Positions 1 to 5,494 of a stretch of DNA of 5,494 nt are shown here, in pieces. Below the pieces are notes generated by a model, which was not told where the DNA came from, made no database searches, and was given only the letters and a program-made list of their open reading frames with translations. Each line of letters opens with the position of its first letter. The first letter of the stretch is position 1. The position numbers and the translations under genes were made by a program. Origin of the DNA: Clostridia bacterium (GTDB lineage: Bacteria > UBA6262 > WVXT01 > JAUXBS01); the NCBI GenBank assembly GCA_030619245.1, contig JAUXBS010000101.1, positions 1 to 5,494 of the forward strand, in the 5' to 3' direction.

Positions 1-667
1 CACTTATCAATCCTTTTATTAAAGAAAATAAAAGGATAAATATAAGCATAGCCAAAAACATAAACAGGAGGGCTTTAAACAGTTCTTCCTTGCTCACAAA
101 ATCCCAGAATTTACCCGGGTCTTCAGTTGGCCTGGAAAAAGGCTGCCTGGTAACAATACACTTATCACCCCTGTTAAAGTTTATGTTCAGAAGATCAATT
201 ATCACGTTTCTTATCGTGGCGGCCAGTTCGTCAGATACTGCTTCATCAAGTATGACGGTAATGGACAGGTTCTTGATAAAGGATTCAGGCAGTTTGACGA
301 TCTTTTCATATTCCCTGTCCATCGCGACGCTTTTGGGTTTCTTTATATCCTCTTCTTCGCCAACTTTTTTCCTTATCGGCACGCCGGGCATTGAAACCGG
401 CTCTATTTCTTCAGCCTTCTTCTGAGTCCATTTTTCCCTTTCTATCTCTGTTCTTCCGACATCCAGGTCCACCGAGATTACTGTTGTAAAATTATCATTC
501 CCGAGTATGTTGCGCAGAACCTCTGTTACCCTTTCTTCCAACCCTTTTTCAATTGATATCTTCTGGTTGAATATTGATATATAATCAAATCCTTCATCAA
601 CCTCCGTAAAGGAGTATTCTACCGACAATAACACTATGAATACAGCTATAATCAATCTTTTTATCAT
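1..667 (-). CDS. FliF C-terminal-domain-like (RBM3-type) envelope protein, 3' end off window
   Basis: 222 codons are visible and the frame is still open at the left edge. Residues 1-20 form a basic, then hydrophobic signal peptide or anchor (MIKRL then IIAVFIVLL). Residues 38-80 carry a helix plus strand pattern (LEERVTEVLRNILG, then TTVISVDLDV and TEIEREKW) that matches the FliF C-terminal domain consensus, where a helix leads to 'G..n....V..dlD' and a Glu-rich strand. A charged insert follows, with PGVP at 94-97 where FliF has GGVPG. Residues 119-177 (REYEK, then IKNLSITVILDE, then NRGDKCIV and PF) match the second FliF half with its RGD signature. A membrane segment lies at about 199-218. 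FliF proper is about 550 residues with RBM1 and RBM2 before this region; here they are absent and RBM3 begins about 20 residues after the signal. It probably sits in the inner membrane with the domain in the periplasm and a possible cytoplasmic tail beyond the edge. The start is the first ATG after an in-frame stop near 725. SpoIIIAG-like ring proteins are an alternative relative. The family match is from memory of the consensus. Confidence 0.8.
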   Translation of the reverse strand, partial: MIKRLIIAVFIVLLSVEYSFTEVDEGFDYISIFNQKISIEKGLEERVTEVLRNILGNDNFTTVISVDLDVGRTEIEREKWTQKKAEEIEPVSMPGVPIRKKVGEEEDIKKPKSVAMDREYEKIVKLPESFIKNLSITVILDEAVSDELAATIRNVIIDLLNINFNRGDKCIVTRQPFSRPTEDPGKFWDFVSKEELFKALLFMFLAMLIFILLFSLIKGLIS

Positions 668-674
668 CTTTGTT

Positions 675-678
675 TTCC
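675..678 (-). promoter_or_regulatory. weak Shine-Dalgarno for the FliF-like gene
   Basis: GGAA lies 7 nt upstream of the ATG at 667. It is short, but it is correctly spaced and supports this start, which is also the first ATG in the frame and opens straight into a signal-peptide-like sequence. Confidence 0.4.
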
Positions 679-757
679 GAGTAATGAAGTATTCCCTTAA
701 ATGATTCCCGTTATTCTGCGACTTTCAATGAATATTTTATTTAATTTTTATTGTATT

Positions 758-786
758 AGTATACATATATTGTATTATTAAGTCAA
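758..786 (-). promoter_or_regulatory. sigma-70-type promoter driving the FliF-like gene
   Basis: TTGACT (781-786) and TATACT (758-763), read on the minus strand, are separated by exactly 17 bp; each differs from the consensus hexamer by one base. The site lies in the 189-bp AT-rich gap between the stop of the barrel-TPR gene and the ATG at 667. Transcription would begin near 750, leaving a leader of roughly 80 nt. The rest of the gap (668-757 and 787-856) shows no open frame of note and no convincing terminator. AT-rich DNA yields promoter-like matches by chance, but both hexamers and the spacing are unusually good. Confidence 0.6.
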
Positions 787-856
787 TTCTTGTTTTGGAA
801 TTTAACGGAGTATCAATTTTATGATTTAAATTTGATTTATAGAAAGGGGCCGGGGT

Positions 857-3211
857 TTACTTCGCAGAAGTCGACTTTAAACTCATTCCCTCCTTTATTT
901 TCTTAATAAGCCTTAATGACTGGGGATGTTCAGGAGCTATTTTCAGTAATTTTTCAAATTCAGCCAGGGCTTTCCTGTATTCATTCTTTTGATAATAACT
1001 CACCCCCGCGCCGTAGTACTGCTTCATATTAATCTTGTTTCTTTCCTCGCCCGTCATGTTCATCATATTTTCAGCTTTCTTAATCAGGTTCAGGGATGGC
1101 TTATGAGTTGCATTAAGCTTTAATATCTTTCTTAATTCCTTTATTGCCTTATCATATTTACTCTCCTCCATGCGGGTAACCGCCCGGGCGTAATGTTTCC
1201 TCATTTTTGCCAGTTTCTTCTCCGCCTCAAGTTTTATCTTATCATCCTTCTCTTTTCCCTCATCATAAACGGGCCCCTTTTTGACATGCTTCAACTGTAT
1301 TATTACATCTCTTATCTCCGCAACGTCTACCAGTGGTTCAAATTCATTAACAACATTTTTCAGGAAATAAATCTTATCTCCTGTCTTCAGGTATTTTTCA
1401 ATCCTTTCGTAGTATTTCATTGCCTCCACGAATTTAATTTTAGCTTTTTCCCTGTCAGTCTTTCCTTCCGGCCTCTCAACCGAAATCCCCACCTTATCAA
1501 GATACCTGCTCAACTCCCTGTTATACGGGTTAAGCTCAAACACCTTCTCCCACGCCTCTTTCGCCCTACCGGAATTACCTAATAAGTAATAAGCCGACCC
1601 CAACCGCATATAGGCGGTAACATTATCCGGTTCAAACTCAATTACTTCATTGGACTCGCTTATTGCCAGGGCATACTTGTTCTCATAAAGAGCTGTCAGC
1701 GAGCGGAATAATTTTTGTTCAATAATATCTATTCCTTTACTTAATCTCTCTTTCTTCGCCTCATCAGTAAAATCCCTTGTTACTATCTTATAAATTTCCA
1801 TTATTCTTTCGTCTTCAGGATAAATCCCGGAAAGATACTGGAACGTGTTTACCGCGCGTTTCTTCTCATCGTCACAGTAATACATTATACCTTTACGAAC
1901 CAGGCTGCCCCTCATGGCTATCCCTATCTCCAGAGGAATAATCTTTATAAACCTGTCCAGTTTTTTACTTAAACTTTCCATGACCTTATCAGTTGGATCC
2001 AGTATTCTGGCTATATCCAGTTTCCTCAGGGAAGCGGCATACAATCCGTCCTTGCATAGTCTCCTGGCTTCAAGATAGAAATCCTCTGCCTTCCGTTTGT
2101 TCTCTTCTTCCAGGGTAAGCCCCAACAAATGCCTTCTTCTTGCTATTTCCGCTTCAAGCATGGCAATTTCCGCGTCATATTCTTCCTTGAAATCCTCCAC
2201 CACGCTCCCAAACCGGGCAGTTAATGACGCCCTGTGCGAGCCCCACGTACTGCTGAGCCCTGACAGGGGATAAACAAAGGAATAGTTAAGTTCCAGGTAC
2301 TGGTCTAACTTGTAGCCTGCCCCAAACGTGAAATTCCTGTACCTTCTGGCCCCGATGCCAAACCCGCCCCTTACGGCTATTGTCTTGAACTTAAACCACC
2401 TCTCAGCTCCGGCAAGCAGCCTGAAATCGCCATTCCTGTAGAACAGGTCAGCGACAACATTAAAATCCCTGGTCCTGTTCCTGTACGCAAAGCCTGCCCT
2501 CAGCTTCATAGGAACCCTGGTGATTCCAAGCGTGTCTTCCCCCAGGGAGGTATCCGGCTGGTTCAGGTCGCTTATGGACACCCCTACCGAATAATACCTG
2601 TTGAGCCTGTAGAGAGCTCCCAGGTCGCAGCTGAGCCTTAACCTGGAAAGCCCGTTATCAAATACCGGATCGCTGTCAGTTGTTGCCTTACCGTTATCAT
2701 CAAAAGACCTGCTGATATCAGAATCCCTGTCAGTATATGACTTCATCAGCAGTTTCAGATTAATACCAAAAGAAATGGTTTTCTTCTTCTCCTTGTTTCT
2801 TATCAACCTTTTGCCAAAGGATACCAGGAACGTATTCTCACTGTATAAGCCGCCCAAACTTGTATTCAGCCAGCCAACACCTAAAGTCCCGATCTTGTTT
2901 ATCGGGTTTATATAGCCCATGTAACCGTTTGATATCCTGCTTGAAATAACGCTTCCGTCTTCCATTTCAAGGTCATCCAGCCCAAGGTGGAGCCTTGCAT
3001 AAGAGCAGTCAAATTCCTTCCTGGACAGGAAGCCAAGCCCGGCAGGGTTATAATACATGGAACTTGCGTCATCACCCAGTCCCGCAAATGCATTGCCCAT
3101 GCTGATTACTCTCGGGGATACCCCTGTATCCTCAAACTCAGCATAACTGAACCTGACCGGCTGAACCAGGCAAAGAATCAATAATAATGTAAATACTGCA
3201 ACTCTCTTCAT
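857..3211 (-). CDS. PorV/PorQ-family outer-membrane beta-barrel fused to a periplasmic TPR domain
   Basis: A complete protein of 784 residues. Residues 1-24 are a signal peptide, with likely cleavage after SYA. Residues 32-62 carry the family signature of PorV/PorQ/UPF0164 barrels: SPRVISMGNAFAGLGDDAS followed by SMYYNPAGLGFL (compare 'R..aMG.A..a.aDD..a.y.NPAGL'). Alternating beta strands run to about residue 336 and end in LTARFG, as expected for a last barrel strand. Residues 337-385 are a charged, probably continuous helix. TPR-like repeats follow at about 373-406, 497-530, 531-564, 668-703 and 730-763, with typical G/A-Y spacing and P-x-N/H ends; a Lys/Glu-rich helical stretch lies at about 585-670. 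Ordinary PorV/PorQ proteins end with the barrel, so the roughly 400-residue tail is an added module. By barrel topology it should face the periplasm. Known relatives bind cargo of the type IX secretion system; that role here is inferred from the neighbour. The gene sits 9 bp behind the surface-protein gene. Confidence 0.9.
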   Translation of the reverse strand: MKRVAVFTLLLILCLVQPVRFSYAEFEDTGVSPRVISMGNAFAGLGDDASSMYYNPAGLGFLSRKEFDCSYARLHLGLDDLEMEDGSVISSRISNGYMGYINPINKIGTLGVGWLNTSLGGLYSENTFLVSFGKRLIRNKEKKKTISFGINLKLLMKSYTDRDSDISRSFDDNGKATTDSDPVFDNGLSRLRLSCDLGALYRLNRYYSVGVSISDLNQPDTSLGEDTLGITRVPMKLRAGFAYRNRTRDFNVVADLFYRNGDFRLLAGAERWFKFKTIAVRGGFGIGARRYRNFTFGAGYKLDQYLELNYSFVYPLSGLSSTWGSHRASLTARFGSVVEDFKEEYDAEIAMLEAEIARRRHLLGLTLEEENKRKAEDFYLEARRLCKDGLYAASLRKLDIARILDPTDKVMESLSKKLDRFIKIIPLEIGIAMRGSLVRKGIMYYCDDEKKRAVNTFQYLSGIYPEDERIMEIYKIVTRDFTDEAKKERLSKGIDIIEQKLFRSLTALYENKYALAISESNEVIEFEPDNVTAYMRLGSAYYLLGNSGRAKEAWEKVFELNPYNRELSRYLDKVGISVERPEGKTDREKAKIKFVEAMKYYERIEKYLKTGDKIYFLKNVVNEFEPLVDVAEIRDVIIQLKHVKKGPVYDEGKEKDDKIKLEAEKKLAKMRKHYARAVTRMEESKYDKAIKELRKILKLNATHKPSLNLIKKAENMMNMTGEERNKINMKQYYGAGVSYYQKNEYRKALAEFEKLLKIAPEHPQSLRLIKKIKEGMSLKSTSAK

Positions 3212-3216
3212 TTTAA

Positions 3217-3222
3217 CACCTT
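3217..3222 (-). promoter_or_regulatory. Shine-Dalgarno overlapping the upstream stop codon
   Basis: AAGGTG lies 5 nt before the ATG at 3211. Its first two bases are the last two of the TAA stop (3221-3223) of the preceding gene. The arrangement fixes the start of the barrel-TPR gene and suggests ribosomes finishing the surface protein can reinitiate on it, tying expression of the two genes together. Confidence 0.75.
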
Positions 3223-5494
3223 ATTTCGCTATAACGAATGCTCCATTTATTGTCTGTCTGTCTACTTCAATCTGATATATATAAATGCCCGCGGGAACAA
3301 CAACTTCATCTTTTTTCCCGTACCATTTTGCGGATGTAAATTTGTCAGGGTCTGTTGTGGGGCCGAGCTTCATATCGCTTATAAACACGCCGTTTATATC
3401 ATAAATCTTTGCGGTTACAAACGCCGAATCATCATCCTCCGGATAATCAAACTGAATATTAAGCACGTCATTCCTGTGATCCCCGTTCGGCGTCATTATA
3501 TGAGGGGTTACGGAAGTTACTGTTAATTTAGTTATTACCGCAGACATCTTCACCATATACATTCCTATACGCTTTGACTTGATGGACAGCGTCTGAGAGT
3601 TTTCATTCAATTCACCCCCGATTCTTAGCCAGCCTTTTCCGTTATGCCAGAAAAGAGTAAGCCGGTAATCCTCATCGGAATTCAGGCTCAAAGCGCTGTA
3701 CTCTACGGGTATATCATCTTCCCTATACGTAAAAATAGCCTGGGGGCTTGTCTTCCTGAAACTGAACTCCTTAATCACTGTATCGCTGTCAGTTAAGGCT
3801 GTAAAGTTAAACGACTTGATTATTTCTCCGGAAGAGGCATTTTCATCTAACTCAATTCTGATCTTAAGGTCTTCGCCGTACTCGTTGGTTTTCCCGTAAA
3901 GAACCTCGCTTACAGACTTGGGTATAACCAATCTCGTATAATCCCCGTCACCCGCAACCGCAATAATATTCTCATCCCTGCTGGTATCAATTATCATTGA
4001 ATCCCTGGCCGGGTTCAGCGACTCATCAATCGCAACCACTTTGTAATAATAAACAGCTCCGCTGATATCTTTTGTTCCAACCCAGACGGTTAAGTCCTTT
4101 GATACCGTAGGCGTTGAGCCAATCAGTTCAAATACGCCGTCAATCCTTTCACTGCACCTCCATATATTGTAACCTAAAAGGTCATTACACGGGGTCTTGT
4201 CCTCGTTTATTACAACGGGCTTCCAGCTAAGCGTCACATACTTCCGGTCCGGGGTCAAAACGCCCTTCAGCCCTATAACCTGCTGAGGAGGCATTATTTC
4301 TGTCTTTACCCTGGCAATATTGGATATCTTTGACCAGTTGCGAGTTTCTTTATCAATCAGGGGTTTATAAAGCTTGGAATCATCGCCGGTTTTCAGCGCG
4401 ACCCAGTACCAGCTGTCGCTGTTTAAACCTGGTATCGTCACGCTCATCAGTTCGCCCAGAGAATACTCAGACGGGTCCGGCAAAACCGCAGTTGAAACTG
4501 TTATAAGCCACGGAGAATCCCAGTCATCTGCCGTGAATTGGAAAGTTGCATACTTTATACGATACAGTCCTTCATTGTTCCACTTTTCATTCCAGTCATC
4601 ACCGGGAGCAGTCCAATAAAGAGTGATTATTTCAGTATTAGCGCCTTTAAGCGCTGTTATAACAGACATTGCAGGAGGGGTTATATCAATCTGCGCCTGA
4701 GCCGTGGCGGTATTTGAAAGTTCTGAAAGATTCCCGACTTCGTCTTCAGTCCATATCTTGAAGTAATAAGTTCCTCCTTCTTTAAGTTGCCTTATTATCA
4801 CAGATTGTAAATCTCCGGGAGTAACGGTCTCAGGACTTCCCGTGGAAATCGGAATTATATAACCTCCGTCCTGCCAGCTATCTATATCGGGAAGATTATA
4901 AGGTTCTTCCATATCGCCTAACTGAACAACAACAGCAGCAGTGCTCCAGGCAAAATTGAAATATGTTGAAAACTGAACAAGGTACCTGCTGCCTTCAACC
5001 AGTTCCTTTATATACCCGTCATCGCCGGGCGCGGTCCAGGACAGGAATATCTCACCTTCGTTTATCCGGGTGCCTGCCAAACTGGATAAGGTTGTTGCAG
5101 ACAGGGTCGTTATGACCCCGGGACTAACTGTATCCACCATCGCCCATGATGTTGCCGCGTTTGAAATCCAGGACCAGTTTTCCATGCCATCCTGGGTCCA
5201 TATCCTGAAGTAATAGGTTGCGCCCCCGGTAAGCCCCGATAATGTGGTAAATTCGCTGGAACCGTAAAAGAGGTTGTCTTCATCAAGGTCAACTTTATAG
5301 AGGGGCTGACCGTTAAAAATATTAAAGATATCCGAATATTCCCAGGCATGGTTGATATCTTCCGTATATATTATTCTATACATGCCGGCAGGATCCTTAG
5401 TAATCGTCCCGTCGTCTCCGGGCGCGGTCCAGGACAGGAATATCTCACCTTCGTTTATCCGGGTGCCTGCCAAACTGGATAAGGTTGTTGCAGA
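3221..5494 (-). CDS. Fn3-repeat surface/secreted protein with C-terminal FlgD/CHU_C-type Ig (sorting-like) domain, 5' end off window
   Basis: 757 codons are visible and the frame is open at the right edge, so the true start and signal peptide are missing (numbering here starts at the edge). Four fibronectin-III-like modules lie at about 8-119, 139-270, 272-402 and 402-507. The first three open with WTAPGDD (after LS or LY; around 20-28, 151-159 and 292-300), and the fourth with LSWKPV. Modules 1 and 2 also share YYFRIWT/YYFKIWT followed by SNxAT. A further beta-sandwich at about 510-654 resembles ZU5-like domains (RLVIPKS early, LTLFWHNGKGWLRIGG late). The C-terminal Ig-like domain at about 657-757 shows TPNGDHRNDV (668-677), IYDINGVFISDM (697-708), AGIYIYQIE (735-743) and a terminal GAFVIAK. 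This is the pattern of FlgD_ig and gliding-motility (CHU_C, type B) C-terminal domains, which in Bacteroidota act as type IX secretion signals. No catalytic domain is visible, so adhesion or a structural surface role is likely; an enzyme domain could lie upstream. Confidence 0.9.
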   Translation of the reverse strand, partial: SATTLSSLAGTRINEGEIFLSWTAPGDDGTITKDPAGMYRIIYTEDINHAWEYSDIFNIFNGQPLYKVDLDEDNLFYGSSEFTTLSGLTGGATYYFRIWTQDGMENWSWISNAATSWAMVDTVSPGVITTLSATTLSSLAGTRINEGEIFLSWTAPGDDGYIKELVEGSRYLVQFSTYFNFAWSTAAVVVQLGDMEEPYNLPDIDSWQDGGYIIPISTGSPETVTPGDLQSVIIRQLKEGGTYYFKIWTEDEVGNLSELSNTATAQAQIDITPPAMSVITALKGANTEIITLYWTAPGDDWNEKWNNEGLYRIKYATFQFTADDWDSPWLITVSTAVLPDPSEYSLGELMSVTIPGLNSDSWYWVALKTGDDSKLYKPLIDKETRNWSKISNIARVKTEIMPPQQVIGLKGVLTPDRKYVTLSWKPVVINEDKTPCNDLLGYNIWRCSERIDGVFELIGSTPTVSKDLTVWVGTKDISGAVYYYKVVAIDESLNPARDSMIIDTSRDENIIAVAGDGDYTRLVIPKSVSEVLYGKTNEYGEDLKIRIELDENASSGEIIKSFNFTALTDSDTVIKEFSFRKTSPQAIFTYREDDIPVEYSALSLNSDEDYRLTLFWHNGKGWLRIGGELNENSQTLSIKSKRIGMYMVKMSAVITKLTVTSVTPHIMTPNGDHRNDVLNIQFDYPEDDDSAFVTAKIYDINGVFISDMKLGPTTDPDKFTSAKWYGKKDEVVVPAGIYIYQIEVDRQTINGAFVIAK
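4749..4772 (-). repeat. short repeat in Fn3 module 2 (YYFKIWT strand)
   Basis: The partner of 5196-5219 (22 of 24 bases identical). It encodes the YYFKIWT strand of module 2. Confidence 0.75.
5015..5101 (-). repeat. direct repeat copy 2 (Fn3 linker and first strands)
   Basis: 87 bp matching 5408-5494 with 2 mismatches, the last 77 bp (5025-5101) being identical. The spacing is 393 bp, exactly 131 codons, so the frame is kept. It encodes the module junction: SATTLSS, LAGTRINEGE and the WTAPGDD strand. Identity at silent positions indicates recent duplication or gene conversion, because the rest of the two modules has diverged strongly. Confidence 0.95.
5196..5219 (-). repeat. short repeat in Fn3 module 1 (YYFRIWT strand)
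   Basis: 24 bp matching 4749-4772 with 2 mismatches, coding for the conserved late strand of the module. The offset is 447 bp rather than 393, reflecting about 18 extra codons in module 2 (the loop around residues 188-220). It shows that modules 1 and 2 came from one duplication and then diverged. Confidence 0.75.
5408..5494 (-). repeat. direct repeat copy 1, cut by the window edge
   Basis: The partner of 5015-5101, offset by 393 bp. The match continues to the last base of the window, so the real repeat may be longer and further copies may lie upstream in the gene. Confidence 0.95.

Noticed and set aside
90..425. Plus-strand open frame of 111 codons
   Set aside because: It lies wholly inside the FliF-like gene, whose minus-strand product has a signal peptide and family motifs; the plus-strand product has no recognisable features.
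812..836. Imperfect AT-only inverted repeat (ATCAATTTT / AAATTTGAT)
   Set aside because: One mismatch, no GC pairs and very AT-rich surroundings; expected by chance.
855..882. Hairpin at the end of the barrel-TPR gene (ACTTC-TGC-GAAGT with outer GTTT/AAAC)
   Set aside because: The stem is short with a 7-nt bulge, overlaps the stop codon and has no T-tract after it, so it is not a convincing terminator.
1193..1582. Plus-strand open frame of 129 codons, rich in Phe and Leu
   Set aside because: It is antisense to the TPR region; Lys/Glu-rich minus-strand codons read as Phe/Leu on the other strand. No ribosome binding site or family pattern seen.
2908..3184. Short open frames on both strands inside the barrel region
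   Set aside because: They overlap the well-supported PorV-like signature and signal peptide in the true frame.
4374..4619. Plus-strand open frame of 81 codons, and a minus-strand one at 5110-5349
   Set aside because: Both sit within the Fn3 array and disagree with its repeat-supported frame.
5471..5473. TTG as a start codon for the surface protein
   Set aside because: The same codon occurs as an internal Leu in the second repeat copy, the frame stays open to the window edge, and no signal peptide follows it.
1..5494. A flagellar locus, given FliF-like and FlgD-Ig-like domains together
   Set aside because: The FlgD-type Ig fold is common at the ends of secreted proteins, the FliF-like protein lacks the ring N-terminal half, and no other flagellar gene is present.

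Overview
The window holds three genes, all read right to left on the minus strand, in mid-GC DNA with one AT-rich gap. In transcription order they are: (i) a large secreted or surface protein built from fibronectin-III-like modules and a C-terminal FlgD/CHU_C-type Ig domain, whose 5' end lies beyond the right edge (3221-5494); (ii) a 784-residue fusion of a PorV/PorQ-type outer-membrane beta-barrel with a long TPR tail (857-3211); (iii) a small envelope protein resembling only the C-terminal part of the flagellar MS-ring protein FliF, running off the left edge (1-667). I see no RNA genes, CRISPR arrays or transposases.

Organism: a Gram-negative-type (diderm) bacterium. The barrel protein and the signal peptides need an outer membrane. 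Repeated 'WTAPGDD' Fn3 modules, a C-terminal 'TPNGD...ND' Ig domain and PorV-like proteins together recall uncultured lineages around Elusimicrobiota, Omnitrophota and similar candidate phyla, or the wider Bacteroidota/FCB group. This is an impression from domain style; no marker gene is present to place it.

How the genes may work together: the surface protein and the barrel-TPR protein are 9 bp apart, and the second gene's Shine-Dalgarno overlaps the first gene's stop codon, so they look co-transcribed and translationally linked. In type IX secretion, PorV is the outer-membrane protein that receives cargo carrying a C-terminal Ig-like sorting domain. Here a PorV relative sits directly behind a protein with such a C-terminal domain, so the pair may be a cargo with its dedicated outer-membrane receptor. 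The fused TPR tail should face the periplasm. The FliF-like gene follows a 189-bp AT-rich gap with a good sigma-70-type promoter (TTGACT-17-TATACT), so it is probably a separate unit.

The right edge lies inside a near-perfect 87-bp direct repeat of the Fn3 array, so the sequence may end there because of an assembly break.
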